Under the pieces are notes generated by a model. The model worked only from the letters and a program-made list of their open reading frames with translations, was not told the origin of the DNA and made no database searches. A program made the position numbers and the translations under genes. Below, piece by piece: positions 36,308-46,142 of a stretch of 64,000 nucleotides of DNA. The DNA lies in contig NZ_CP084882.1 of assembly GCF_013456555.2 (NCBI RefSeq), positions 62,001 to 126,000 of the forward strand, in the 5' to 3' direction. The first letter of the stretch is position 1; each line of letters begins with the position of its first letter. The stretch is from Natrinema zhouii (GTDB lineage Archaea; Halobacteriota; Halobacteria; Halobacteriales; Natrialbaceae).

Positions 36308-37078
36308 CTAGCCAGTGTTATAATACTGCTCCAAATCATTTTCGTATTTCCTTGATATCTCTTTGAGGGGACGAATTATATTTCCAATCCTATTTTCGTC
36401 TAGAGCGTAGGATGGTCCACTGACCACGAATGCTCCGCAAACTTGCTCACGTGGACTTTGGACGGCACACGATACTGAATTGAGTGAATTAATGCTTTCT
36501 TCTATACTAGTCGCATATCCCTGTTTGCTGACTTCCTGGAGTTCATCGAAAAGCCGTTCTCTCGATGTAATCGACCGTGGTGTATCTGCTGGCATTCCCC
36601 ATTTATCTAGAATCTCATTCACACGGTCGTCTGAATAGTTGCTGAGAATTGCCTTTCCTGCTGCAGTGTTATGGCAATAAAAATATCGACCATTATCCGT
36701 GAATGAGGTTGACTCTGTTGAGTACTTTGTACTATCGTACAGTGAAACTATTCTGCCGTTTTCTTCGACTGCAAAATCAGTTTCCAACTCAGTTTGTTCG
36801 GCAAGTTGTGATACCCACTTTTCAGCCAATGAATGGGCCTCCCGCTGACTTTTTGCATACTCGCCGAAATGAGTTAGTTTTAACCCAATTCGGTAGAATT
36901 GACCGTCTTTCACTACATACCCGTACTCTTTGAGTGTGTTTAAATGGGTATGTACAGCACTTCTAGCCATCTCAATTTCGTCACTGATCTCGGATAACGT
37001 CGCCCCATCTAGTTTAATTATAATTTCGAGAATCTTTAGGGAGCTGGCAGTTGTTGACAAGATACGTTTGCTTCCCAT
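36308..37078 (-). CDS. IclR-family regulator of the second island
   Basis: 256 residues from the ATG at 37078. A longer frame to 37345 has no family match in the extension. Winged helix: KILEIIIKLDGATLSEISDE, then IEMARSAVHTHLNTLKEYGY. The effector domain includes FYCHNTAAGKAILSNYSDD and ATSIEESINSLNSVSCAV. It differs clearly from the first IclR. Its AT-rich codon use matches the symporter and oxidase genes, so it is probably the local regulator of this island. It is transcribed away from the amidotransferase gene at 37442, so it may control that divergent promoter. Confidence 0.9.
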   Translation of the reverse strand: MGSKRILSTTASSLKILEIIIKLDGATLSEISDEIEMARSAVHTHLNTLKEYGYVVKDGQFYRIGLKLTHFGEYAKSQREAHSLAEKWVSQLAEQTELETDFAVEENGRIVSLYDSTKYSTESTSFTDNGRYFYCHNTAAGKAILSNYSDDRVNEILDKWGMPADTPRSITSRERLFDELQEVSKQGYATSIEESINSLNSVSCAVQSPREQVCGAFVVSGPSYALDENRIGNIIRPLKEISRKYENDLEQYYNTG

Positions 37079-37441
37079 GGTCCATTTTTCATCTCGGCGC
37101 ATAAATACTACTAGCATATTTCTGCAGACTGTTTCTCTCGGAAGTGGGGTCCCATATTCGGTACGCTTCTCACTGCTCTCATAAGTGTCGTGAGACTCTT
37201 CCTGCCACCATGCTTCGCTATTCATAACAGTAAGTGCATAAGATTCAAGCGATAACCAGGACCCACGAAAAATTTGGCAGGTGAAACTTAATATCCCATA
37301 TAATGATGAAATACAACATTGGTATTGGTGTAATTTATTGCTCAAGTATTATTTCGACTGTTTTCCTGCGAATATACGATAGTACTATTACATGGGATTT
37401 CGTAGTGCTAAAAGAGAAGAAGCAGTTCAAAAGACGAAAAT

Positions 37442-38128
37442 ATGTCAAAGGAAATAATATGCATCACACCACCTGCACCGTTCAATTACTATTCACAGAT
37501 ACGAGATTACATCAGGAGAAACGAAAATATTATGTTATCTCAGGTAAATCCAAAGCAGTGTACGAAAAATATATTGCAGAGTTCTGACGGCGTCATAATC
37601 GCTGGCTCCAGCGCTCACGTATACCAAAAGGAACGATGGCAAAATGATCTCGCTGAGCAGATTGATGATATAATAAAACAACGAATACCGATCCTCGGAG
37701 TCTGCTTTGGTCATCAACTGCTAGCGAGCAGCCTTGGTGGGGAAGTTCAACCAATGGAGCAGCCCGAATTAGGTTTCAAACCTGTCTACTTCAGACACAC
37801 TGATGTCTCTCGCAAACTCTTCGCAGATCTTCCATCTATTGCAACCCCCTTCGAATGGCACTGGGACACGGTTACATACCTTCCGGAAGATACTACTGTT
37901 CTAGCTTATAATAGAGATGGAATTCAGTCATTTGCGTCTGACCAATATCCTATCTATGGTATTCAATTCCATCCAGAAATCAACGCTGAATCAGCCATAC
38001 AGATATTCCGTAACGCTAGTGGAGATGAAGATCTGAATGAAGCGATGACGTCCCTCACTTCACCACGATTGAAAAGCGCTTCACAGTTGGTACAAATATA
38101 TGATAATTTCGCCACATACATAGTGTAG
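37442..38128 (+). CDS. Class I glutamine amidotransferase-like hydrolase
   Basis: 228 residues. The catalytic triad of class I amidotransferases is visible: the nucleophile in LGVCFGHQ and the His and Glu in GIQFHPEIN. It is stand-alone, of the GMP-synthase-like or gamma-glutamyl hydrolase-like type. In catabolic clusters such proteins cleave gamma-glutamyl amides or supply ammonia for amidation. It faces the IclR gene and precedes the oppositely oriented oxidase, so it may act on a gamma-glutamylated intermediate of amine degradation. This is inferred; substrate is unknown. Confidence 0.88.
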   Translation: MSKEIICITPPAPFNYYSQIRDYIRRNENIMLSQVNPKQCTKNILQSSDGVIIAGSSAHVYQKERWQNDLAEQIDDIIKQRIPILGVCFGHQLLASSLGGEVQPMEQPELGFKPVYFRHTDVSRKLFADLPSIATPFEWHWDTVTYLPEDTTVLAYNRDGIQSFASDQYPIYGIQFHPEINAESAIQIFRNASGDEDLNEAMTSLTSPRLKSASQLVQIYDNFATYIV

Positions 38129-38230
38129 AGCCGCTCTTGAAATGTGTATGTCTGACACAGTCTGCCCCTATTTTGAGTTATTTTAATAACTTAATCAAAT
38201 ATACGGATAAAAGGTAGTTAGGACTCTATT

Positions 38231-39370
38231 TCAGAATCTCGAGTTGCTAAATTGACCAATCGGATGTTCTGTTTTCTTCGTGTCGACAAGGTCTGCAATA
38301 ACTTCGCCAACTACGCTGCAGAATTTATATCCATGACCCGAAAACCCGGTTGCAATAACGACGTCATCATTGTCAGGGTGAGTGTCTATTATAAAGTTTT
38401 CATCGGGAGAATTAGTATACATACATGTTCGTAGTGCTAGGGTCGAACCAGCACCGGTTGGGAGATACCGTTCCGCGAAATTTCTCAGTGTTTGTTCATC
38501 AGCTAACGTTGGTTCACGCCAATTCTCTTCGTTTGGATCAACTAACTCTTCTTCATGATGGTGCTTCCCAAATTTGAACCCTGGGACCTTGTACTCCGGA
38601 AACCCGTAAAACTGCCCCTCATCGACAGTGATAGTGAAAACTGGAAAGTTACTTGGGTCGAAGTTTTCCGGTTCTGTTGGCTGTAGCCACGTCAAGACCT
38701 GTCGTTCGACAGATGTCGTGGATTGAAGTTCGTTGACTAAGTCACTAATCCACGCGCCCGCTGTTATCACTAGTCGGTCAGCCGTATATTCGGATTTGTT
38801 CGTCTCTACTTTGATTCCCTTGCTCGTTGACCGCCAATCGATGACTTTCTCTCTCGCTTTGATTGTCGCACCGTGTTCTTGAGCCTGCTGAACATGAGCA
38901 ATCAGACAACGGTCAGAATCGAGGTAACCACCGTCGGGTTGGAATAACGCCTTGTAGTCGTCAGGGAGATTCCACGCAGGATACCGCTCTGAAAGCTCCG
39001 CACTCGACAGTATTTCGTATGGCAGATCGTACTGTTCACAGGCTAATAGCGCATTTTTGTAATCCTCACTCTCAGCTCGTCCAGCTGCAATGGATCCTTT
39101 TTCGAAAAGAAGTTGTTGACCGTATTCTTCTTCCAGATCTTTCCAAAGGTCGTACGCGTGATCCAAGAGGGGAACGTAACCGAGGTCTTCGAAATACGCT
39201 TTTCGAATAATTCTCGTAACGCCATGTGATGACCCTTTCGAGTGGGGTATGTCGAATTGTTCGAGGCCCAGTACGTCGTAACCCTGTTTCGAAAGGTGGT
39301 ATGTGGCAGCACTACCCATTCCACCAACTCCAATCACGATAACATCGTGCTTAGTGGTACTATTAGCCAT
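38231..39370 (-). CDS. FAD oxidase of the monomeric sarcosine oxidase family
   Basis: 379 residues from the ATG at 39370. The dinucleotide fold is VIGVGGMGSAATYHLSKQG and the family phrase HSKGSSHGVTRIIRKAY follows. The cysteine that binds FAD covalently in monomeric sarcosine oxidase and N-methyltryptophan oxidase is present in RTCMYTNSPDENF. Such enzymes oxidise N-methyl or secondary amino acids (sarcosine, N-methyltryptophan, pipecolate) to give an aldehyde or imine and hydrogen peroxide. Placed beside a creatinase-like gene and a carbamoyl hydrolase, sarcosine is the obvious candidate. Confidence 0.9.
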   Translation of the reverse strand: MANSTTKHDVIVIGVGGMGSAATYHLSKQGYDVLGLEQFDIPHSKGSSHGVTRIIRKAYFEDLGYVPLLDHAYDLWKDLEEEYGQQLLFEKGSIAAGRAESEDYKNALLACEQYDLPYEILSSAELSERYPAWNLPDDYKALFQPDGGYLDSDRCLIAHVQQAQEHGATIKAREKVIDWRSTSKGIKVETNKSEYTADRLVITAGAWISDLVNELQSTTSVERQVLTWLQPTEPENFDPSNFPVFTITVDEGQFYGFPEYKVPGFKFGKHHHEEELVDPNEENWREPTLADEQTLRNFAERYLPTGAGSTLALRTCMYTNSPDENFIIDTHPDNDDVVIATGFSGHGYKFCSVVGEVIADLVDTKKTEHPIGQFSNSRF

Positions 39371-39559
39371 AGATCGTGCAGCTACATATTTATCGCTAAC
39401 TGACTCAAACTTACCGGAATGGGAAAATACTGCTGGTCTCATTGTAGTCCATCACTCGATCTGACAAAATTTTAGCTACCTCAATATCTTATTCACACGC
39501 TGAGCCCTTAGCAGGCCCCATCATATCAATTATGTATATGATGGTTTCAATCTCCTGTA

Positions 39560-40747
39560 CTACTCAACAGGAATGGTCAAATCATCTAGGTCTCGTGGGT
39601 AGTACGTGAGTACCTCGATACCGTCTTCAGTGACTGTCACCGTGTCACAATGCCGAAATCCTCCGATGTCGGGAATATAGAAAGCTGGCTCCACAGTAAA
39701 TACCTCTCCGACCGAGAACTCGCCCTCGAGGCCCCTATCGAGGAACGGTCGACTCAACCAACTCAACCCCATTCCATGTCCTGGACGATGAGCTTGATTG
39801 TCTTCTAGACCGTGTTCAGCGAAAAAGTCGTCAATTATATCCTCAGTATATCCGTACGAAATTCCAGGTTCAATAGCGTCAAATAAGATTTCTTGGGCCT
39901 CTTTCATAATTTCGAAGTAATCCCGTTGTTCATTAGATGGCTCACCTACCACCATGGTTCGTTCGAGTTTCCCGGTTTTGTAACCAAACATTTCGGCCAT
40001 AACGAAAGTCTCTATGAGATCCCCTTCCTCAATAGGTTTCTGCTGATTGAGATTATGGCAGTACGCATTCTCCTCACCTGCTGTACAGGTGACCTGAATA
40101 GGTGGATCCCAACTCGTGAGTTGATATCTGTCGCCCAAAGCATTAATCATTGAACGAATAGCTTCAGTTTGGGATTCCTCCGCAAGGCAAATTGGGTGTT
40201 CTCCAGTCTCGATTTTCTGCTGCAGTAATCTATGAGCGAGATTCACCCAGGTACCGCCTTCCCTATACAGTTGAATCTCTGTTTCGTCCTTGTAACGGGT
40301 TAGATCATTAAAATAGTCCTCAACGACGACTTCTCCAGGGACGATGTTGGAGAGAGAAGGCCCTGAGAATCCAAGTGTATGGGCTGGCCCATCAGAATCA
40401 ACTGCAATTCTCCCGTCGTCTATACCCAGTTCAGCACACATTTCTCCAACAGTTTGCATCGGATCACTCTGTGGATACTCATAATATGTGAAAAGGTCAT
40501 CATAAATGAATTCATCATGGTTTCGAACATGAATCTCGTCCATTTCTGGAATCGTTAGGAACGTATCCTCCTTAGTTATCCCAAGCGCAACGGGACGCTG
40601 TGTCTCGATTGCGAAGAAATTACTGAGGTATTGGACGTTGGCCATTCCAAATACGACTGCGCCATCGTACCCTGAACTTGAGATGTAGTCAAGAAGATCG
40701 TTCTTGCGATTCTGGATTCTGCTGGTCGGTATGGCGAATTTCTCCAT
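39560..40747 (-). CDS. Creatinase-like M24-family protein lacking metal ligands
   Basis: 395 residues from the ATG at 40747. The pita-bread fold of Xaa-Pro peptidases and creatinase is recognisable (GHGMGLSWLSRP, FTVEPAFYIPD). But the metal Asp pair is replaced (GDLIETFVMAEM instead of GDxVxxDxG; YKTGKLERT instead of YxSDxTRT), and the last Glu of the RxED box is a Cys (FRHCDTVTV). The TGKLERT segment matches creatinase's TALERT. Creatinase and related hydrolases work without metal on C-N bonds, so this is more likely a creatine- or ectoine-type hydrolase than a peptidase. It would release sarcosine (or similar) for the neighbouring oxidase. Confidence 0.8.
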   Translation of the reverse strand: MEKFAIPTSRIQNRKNDLLDYISSSGYDGAVVFGMANVQYLSNFFAIETQRPVALGITKEDTFLTIPEMDEIHVRNHDEFIYDDLFTYYEYPQSDPMQTVGEMCAELGIDDGRIAVDSDGPAHTLGFSGPSLSNIVPGEVVVEDYFNDLTRYKDETEIQLYREGGTWVNLAHRLLQQKIETGEHPICLAEESQTEAIRSMINALGDRYQLTSWDPPIQVTCTAGEENAYCHNLNQQKPIEEGDLIETFVMAEMFGYKTGKLERTMVVGEPSNEQRDYFEIMKEAQEILFDAIEPGISYGYTEDIIDDFFAEHGLEDNQAHRPGHGMGLSWLSRPFLDRGLEGEFSVGEVFTVEPAFYIPDIGGFRHCDTVTVTEDGIEVLTYYPRDLDDLTIPVE

Positions 40748-41287
40748 GTACGGTAAAAAGAAGTGATTAGTAGGAAATAAAAATGTCGATAGCAGCAAAC
40801 CAGACTTCTGTTCCAGAGATGATTACTCTATCCGATAGAGGTGTGGCAAATCGAGGTTTTTTGTCATTTAGACTAATATAACTCTTTCATCATTTACTCG
40901 GTATCATCGTACAAATTCTCTTGTGACGAATGTTTATATAGGCCGCCCCTTCTGATCATAGCAGCTATGACCTACTGAAGACTGTGGGAAGATATTACAA
41001 CCATACTATTGTAAAACTGCGTCAATCACCTCCTCCCCTAAGAACTATATTACAATTAAATCATTAACAATATATCAATTATAAAATAAGTAATGGAAAC
41101 CAATGCTATATTGTGTCCGCGAATTGAGTACATTTTAATAGTGGGAACAGATCATGAGCTTTCAGTGGTGACGTCTTACTCAGTTTTGCACGTGGGCCTC
41201 AGCTGTTGAGTGAACGAGGAGATGGTCGAGCTCTTGCATAAGGTTTCAACGCCTTGATCGTCATTGTCGCGTACCCACAAGAGAAGG
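40748..41287. other. Gene-free region, AT-rich
   Basis: 540 bp without a defendable gene between the creatinase-like start and the IS remnant. Several TATA-like stretches near 40875 and 41050 could serve the minus-strand gene or nothing. Confidence 0.35.
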
Positions 41288-41620
41288 TTATAGAGTCCAG
41301 ATATGGTAGAGTTCGTCGTCAATTTCACGCTCAGTCGTGTCGATGCGCTTGCTCAGCGCATCGACGCGCATCTCCTCGCTGGCGTAGGTAACTTGTCGAT
41401 TGCTCCGAAGCAGGCTAATCCAGTCCTTGCCATAGGATTTGATGTCTTTGGGAAGATCGGAATTGCAGGCGAACCATGAGTCGAAAAGGTAGGTATACCT
41501 GCCGACACCTACCTCTTCTTCGAGTGCAGTGGCTCTGTTGAAATCCTCAGCTGATGATAGGTTTGGCACCCCCAGCGGTAAGTACAGGAGATTCGTTTGA
41601 TGGGAGTTACCAACACCCAT
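41288..41620 (-). pseudogene. IS4/IS701-type transposase fragment
   Basis: A 110-residue remnant with YLFDSWFACNSDLPKDIKSY, GKDWISLLRSNRQVTY and RIDTTEREIDDELYHIWT. These are the second-Asp (DSWF) and following region of haloarchaeal ISH-type transposases. Both ends of the protein are missing. It contains a perfect 10-bp palindrome, GTCGATGCGC (41339-41348) with GCGCATCGAC (41356-41365). Confidence 0.7.
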
Positions 41621-41684
41621 GGTTTCTAATCGTCTACTTTAATTCACGATCCACTTATAAGGGAGGACGTCAAATTGAGTCCCT

Positions 41685-41900
41685 ATGGGGAATCAAATGA
41701 TGAGTACAGAGTCCAGTATAGCCATTGAAATTGTAGATAGAGTTGCAGAAATGGAGGAACAGGATCCACTGGACTTGCCACCTCTATATGATACCGTTGA
41801 CCCTAATGCGCTGGACCGTCTTGCTAAATCAAGTAAGATTCAGTTGGAGTACATTGGATACAATATAACTGTAGATAGCGGCACAATCACGATCAATTAG
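41685..41900 (+). CDS. HalOD1-domain small protein
   Basis: 71 residues: AIEIVDRVAEMEEQDPLDLP, then PLYDTVDPNALDRLAKS and IGYNITVDSGTITI. This is the halobacterial output domain 1 (PF18545), a small domain usually found alone or at the end of signalling proteins. Compare the second HalOD1 gene at 54973-55275. Role in the cell is not established; many copies per genome suggest regulatory output. The start could also be one of the next two Met codons. Confidence 0.8.
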   Translation: MGNQMMSTESSIAIEIVDRVAEMEEQDPLDLPPLYDTVDPNALDRLAKSSKIQLEYIGYNITVDSGTITIN

Positions 41901-42114
41901 TAAGCACTCTTCAGCAATCAGCTGTTTCATATGAGAATTCGTCTGAAGAATTGGATTTCAACAGAGCCAGTGCAGTGATAATCTCATGAGCAAGATCGTA
42001 CGTCGTGTCGTGATTTTCGTCGTCTTCGTCTTACTGCGCGTAGAGACGGTAAATGAGCGGATAAGAGTATCGAACCGAACAATAAAATAGGTGGATCTCT
42101 TGTCAAGAAGTGCT

Positions 42115-43362
42115 ATGAGAGTCAATCAACAGCGCCTCCGCAATGACATTGAGTCTAATGCAGAATTCGGAGCAGTTCCGACTGACGAGGGGCGGGGGCG
42201 GACAGTTCTAACCGGGAGTAAAGCGGACTGTCAGGCGCGAAATTTCTTTTGTGAACGGCTTCGTGATACTGGTCTCTCTGTCTCCACTGATCAGATTGGT
42301 AACATCGTTGGACGGTGGGAACCCGAAAGTGCAGATCCAAACGCGGCCCCGGTCGCTACAGGTAGTCATCTCGATTCAGTTCCAGAAGGGGGTATATTTG
42401 ATGGACCGCTCGGCGTCTATGCGGGCCTTGAGAGCGTTCGAGCGATGCAGGAGGCGGAATTTGAGCCTGCCCGACCTATTGAGATTGTAAATTTCACTGA
42501 AGAGGAGGGCCAGCGATTCGGCGGCGGACTTATCGGATCTGCTGTCGCTGCTGGTGAAATGCGTATTGAGGATGCATTGGCAATTGAGGATACCGATGGA
42601 ATTTTACTTGGCGACGCACTCGCTGATATCGGCTACCAGGGAGAGGGAGTGATTGACGCCTCAGAGTGGGATTCATGGATCGAACTCCATATCCAACAAT
42701 CTAAACAACTCGAAAACGAAAACATTCCGGCTGGTATCGTCACGAGTATCGCTGGACTATCGCGGTGTATCGTGGAATTTTCCGGTGAGGCAGATCATGC
42801 TGGTTCGACGCCTATGAACGACCGATCTGATGCACTCGCTGCCGCAAGCGAGTTTATTCTTGACGTAGAGCAGGCAACGAACAAACGCTGTGATGTATCC
42901 GAGACGGCAGTCGGAACAGTTGGTAGACTTACTGTTTCGCCGAACGCACCTAACGTTATCGCTGGAACGGTAAGCCTCACATTAGATATCCGAGATATTG
43001 GTTATGACTCTATCGAATCTATCGTCGAAAAAGCCCAAAAAAGTCTCGATAGAATTGAGAATGAACGCTCTGTCAAAACTTCAATTGAACGCCTGTGGGA
43101 TCGACAACCAGTCGAAATGAGTGACCGATGTCGATCTGCACTCCACGACGCAGGTATCACTGCTGGCTTCGAGACCCTTGACGTACACTCCGGTGCCATC
43201 CATGACAGCAAAAATATTGCAGAAGCGACTGACGCTGCGCTCCTTTTCGCACCCTCCCGAAATGGCATATCACATAGTCCGCTAGAGTGGACTGATTGGG
43301 AAGATTGTGCTGCTGCGACTCATATTCTCGCTGGTGCTATTGCTGAACTATCTACTTCTTAA
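42115..43362 (+). CDS. M20-family N-carbamoyl amino acid amidohydrolase / allantoate-type hydrolase
   Basis: 415 residues from the ATG at 42115; the frame can also begin at GTG 42091. The dinuclear metal site follows the family pattern: ATGSHLDSVPEGGIFDGPLG with His and Asp, then NFTEEEGQRFGG with the catalytic Glu, DVHSGAIHDSK with His and NGISHSPLEW with the last His. Members hydrolyse N-carbamoyl-L-amino acids, ureidoglycine or allantoate. With the sarcosine-oxidase-like and creatinase-like genes upstream it fits degradation of hydantoin, N-carbamoylsarcosine or a similar ureido acid. Codon use is AT-richer than in region 1. Confidence 0.9.
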   Translation: MRVNQQRLRNDIESNAEFGAVPTDEGRGRTVLTGSKADCQARNFFCERLRDTGLSVSTDQIGNIVGRWEPESADPNAAPVATGSHLDSVPEGGIFDGPLGVYAGLESVRAMQEAEFEPARPIEIVNFTEEEGQRFGGGLIGSAVAAGEMRIEDALAIEDTDGILLGDALADIGYQGEGVIDASEWDSWIELHIQQSKQLENENIPAGIVTSIAGLSRCIVEFSGEADHAGSTPMNDRSDALAAASEFILDVEQATNKRCDVSETAVGTVGRLTVSPNAPNVIAGTVSLTLDIRDIGYDSIESIVEKAQKSLDRIENERSVKTSIERLWDRQPVEMSDRCRSALHDAGITAGFETLDVHSGAIHDSKNIAEATDAALLFAPSRNGISHSPLEWTDWEDCAAATHILAGAIAELSTS

Positions 43363-43529
43363 ATCACCAGTACAGTAATACTAATTACTATGATAAATTT
43401 CTAACGTAATGGCTCATGGGGATGGAAAATGCTATAATCATTTTTATGAACTCTTCAAAAATATCAGTGTTGTAGAGTCGAAGGAGATAAGATCACCGCG
43501 TCAGCGGTCTAGACACGAATGATTCCCTT

Positions 43530-43920
43530 GGATGTGTTTTGATCAGAATCGGTCGCATCGGACCTGCTGCAACAGATTCGCTGTCATAACAGGGTTTTCT
43601 GTCCCTGCTGCCGTTCTGACCGGACAGTTAGAAACAACAGCTACGGGCACTTTCAGTAATACTTGTGTGAGGATTGCGACCGCACGTTCAACGACAAGAC
43701 TGGCACAATCCTCGCTCACTCGAAGATTGCGCTCTATCGGCGGCTGTTTTCGATCTATGCGTTCTCGGGTTTAACACGAGTCTCCGGCAGCTACAGTGCG
43801 AGATTGATGTTACCTACAAAACGATCCACCGGCGCATCGAGTGCTTGGGTAAAGCGCTCGATGCGCCTTATGTTGATCTCGTTGGGCCAGTTGAAGTGAG
43901 ACTGTGTGTTATCGAGGTGT
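43530..43920 (+). pseudogene. IS1595-family transposase remnant, copy 1
   Basis: The zinc-ribbon part (CPCCRSDRTVRNNSYGHFQ, then CEDCDRTFNDKTG) and the start of the catalytic domain (LRQLQCEIDVTYKTIHRRIE, ALDAPYVDLVGPVEV) can be read across frames. Stops and a frameshift break it and the rest is gone. A perfect palindrome GGCGCATCGAG (43831-43841) with CTCGATGCGCC (43857-43867) spans the RRIE...ALDAP codons. The second copy at 63190-63600 has a matching but altered palindrome. Confidence 0.75.
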
Positions 43921-44119
43921 GACGTACTCGTTACGGATGAACAGTAAACTAATAATACGTAGATCGATTGTTACTACATAGCGTGAACCTCTTTGACACA
44001 GAATTTTACAGCGATACCTAGTATAAACAGCGGGTAGATACTGGAGGTGAAATTCCCCAGAGCCAATCCCCATTCAAACGATATGGGAGACGATGCGTCT
44101 GATATAATCTCGGACGCTC
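43921..44119. other. Short spacer, nothing seen
   Basis: Spacer of 200 bp between two transposase remnants, with no gene. Confidence 0.3.
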
Positions 44120-44668
44120 TTATGGGTCGTGTTTAGTTTGTAGCATTGTGCCAGACAGCGAAGCTTGGACCCAGGACTCTGCTGTTGATGGTTTTGCGTG
44201 ACTGAAACAGTTTGATAACGAAGAGGTGGGCCGTTTTATCTCACGAAAGATACGTTCAGTAGCGTTCCGATTTCCATGTTTTTCGTATCGAAATCGGAGC
44301 CCAGATCGACGGAGTGCAGTCTGGAGGTATTTTGCTCCATCGATGAGAAATACGGCATCGTTGGGGTCGTATTTCTCAGAGAGTTCCTGCAGGAACCGTT
44401 CTGTCAACGCGGTTGTAGTCGTCGAATACAGCCGTAGATGGAGAATTTTGTTCGTCTACGGATTGCCAACAGTGTACAGCCAATACCGATGTTCGTCGAG
44501 TTGAATCACTGTCTCGTCGAGCGCGACGTGATTCGGCTTCGCGTCATCTGCTGGCTGTAGATCGCACTTCTGAACCCACTCGTGGACTGCCTTACGACTA
44601 CGTTGACACTGAAACCCTCTAATTTCTGAACGGTATTCGAAAGCGATAGACCAGCAAGATGGAGTCAA
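44120..44668 (-). pseudogene. IS6-type transposase remnant, distinct subgroup
   Basis: Two frames give ADDAKPNHVALDETVIQLDE, then HRYWLYTVGNP and, further on, ERFLQELSEKYDPNDAVFLI, RFRYEKHGNRNATERIFREI and a C-terminal AESWVQASLSG. This is a DDE transposase of the IS6 type, different from copies 1 to 3. A frameshift separates the parts. It carries two perfect palindromes: TCCGATTTC (44266-44274) with GAAATCGGA (44290-44298), and GAGAAATACG (44345-44354) with CGTATTTCTC (44368-44377). Confidence 0.75.
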
Positions 44669-44734
44669 ATACTGAGCTCCATCAGCTGACGCGGTGTCCG
44701 TTCTCGCTCCACAAAACTCAAATCGATCCAGTCG

Positions 44735-45289
44735 CTACACCCTTGAGGTGGTGGATTTTTGGCATAGAGCACCACAAAATCGCACTGCCTCACTTTTCAC
44801 GCTTAACGAAACAGCGCCTTGAATGTCGGGGAAAGACATTAGAACCACCGATAGCTGATAGAATCCTACCCACCGCCTCGTTCCATCGAATTCGATCGCT
44901 GAGACCCAACTATTGAGAGCATCATTATCTGTCTCGTAATATACCGCATCTCTTACAACTAGATTCTGGAGAGAGCCACTGAATCCCTGTGTCCACCGAA
45001 GATTACCGTTTTGTAGATCCAGAGAGAAGAGATTTCCACTCCCCGTCTCTCCGGTAAACTGGTCGTCTTCTTCGTCTTCTACGTCTTCTGAGCCAATTTT
45101 GATTCTATACAACATTCCGTTTGAGACGTTCAAATAGCCGCCCGAGATCGGGTGCCGCCATTCGTACTCATCGAATGCATTCTTGCGATTCGTATTAGAA
45201 TCCGGCTCAGGACTCGCAGTATTCGAAGTCGTCGTACAGCCGGCGAGACCTACTGTGGCGGCTACCGTGAGGAGAGAACGACGCTTCAT
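44735..45289 (-). pseudogene. PQQ-like beta-propeller lipoprotein, C-terminus lost
   Basis: The N-terminus has a signal with lipobox (TVAATVGLAGCTTTS), then repeats like GNLFSLDLQNGNLRWTQGF and SAIEFDGTRRWV, typical of the first blades of a PQQ-type propeller anchored outside the cell. After about residue 145 the frame reads sequence with no propeller pattern and ends soon. The join is near 44870, close to the IS remnant, so the gene was truncated and the last 40 residues are not original. Confidence 0.65.
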
Positions 45290-45429
45290 ATCGATTTATT
45301 CTAAACTCCTGATAAAAACTTTCGGGTTTATTGAGTTCGTACGTGTAGTGAGCGTGTATTTCGCGCTAGAACACGACTGAAAATAGAATTTTAGCAGAGC
45401 CAACCGAGGTGTCTGCAGGAGACAGGATA

Positions 45430-45576
45430 ATGGCAGGATGTGTTCCCAGAGACACACCAATGTCAATAAGAATCGATTCCAGCAACAAGCCGAGAGTCGA
45501 TGAACTCATCACAGAGTTGACCATCGTCGCAGATAGTTCTGAGAAGCCCTTTGATCCGTCCGACCGACTGGGGTAG
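45430..45576 (+). CDS. 48-residue hypothetical, doubtful
   Basis: A short frame reading MSIRIDSSNKPRVDELITEL and then TIVADSSEKPFDPSDRLG. It is acidic as haloarchaeal proteins are, and predicted helical in the middle, but no family or promoter supports it. The opposite strand has a longer hydrophobic frame that I do not call. Kept only as a possibility. Confidence 0.2.
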   Translation: MAGCVPRDTPMSIRIDSSNKPRVDELITELTIVADSSEKPFDPSDRLG

Positions 45577-45722
45577 GTTGTACCGGTCTGCAAGCGTTGG
45601 GGCATGCCACAACTCGAGTGGCCGGCCAGTAACAGCAGCGTGACGAAGCGCAAGTCGGATGATCTGGAGATCATGCCGTGAATCAAAGCCCTAAGCCTCG
45701 GCTCGCTCTTCGAGTTTAGGGC

Positions 45723-46142
45723 ATGGTCGCACTCGCGGGGTGTACGGCCAGCGGGGGCGAGGGGAAGATAGACCCCGACGACTACACGGTTCGTGGCGTC
45801 GAGAACAGCGAGGTGTACCACGACGGTCGTGTCCAAGAGCCGAACACGATCAGCATTGAGCGCTTGCTTCGCAGTGGTAAGCCAGAGATCGCACTCGAGT
45901 TCGACCCCGAAGCCGAGTATGATCCAACAGACTACGACGTGTACCTGATGGATGGTGACACAGTCGTCGCCGACGGGTATGTCGGCGGGGCCTTGGGGCT
46001 CGGAGCAGACCAAATCGAGTTTGAAATCGACACCTCGATACTCGAGAGGCGGCCGACCTACCGCGTCGTCTCGATGCAAGTGACACAGCCCACTGACGAG
46101 TTCGAACTCGAGATTGTGCGAACGGGGAGTGGTTCGGAATGA
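45723..46142 (+). CDS. Lipoprotein-like protein, signal truncated
   Basis: 139 residues starting MVALAGCTASGGEGK. A lipobox Cys stands at residue 7 but only six residues precede it, too few for a full signal peptide, so the true start has probably been lost. The body is strand-rich (EIALEFDPEAEYDPTDYDVY, then LGADQIEFEIDTS) and acidic, as in haloarchaeal surface proteins. Its stop overlaps the next ATG (ATGA), so it heads a small operon of module copy B. Confidence 0.55.
   Translation: MVALAGCTASGGEGKIDPDDYTVRGVENSEVYHDGRVQEPNTISIERLLRSGKPEIALEFDPEAEYDPTDYDVYLMDGDTVVADGYVGGALGLGADQIEFEIDTSILERRPTYRVVSMQVTQPTDEFELEIVRTGSGSE

Noticed and set aside
45366..46079. 237-residue minus-strand frame
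   Set aside because: It overlaps the plus-strand lipoprotein-like gene, which has the acidic, strand-rich pattern of haloarchaeal proteins; the minus frame has low-quality composition over that part.
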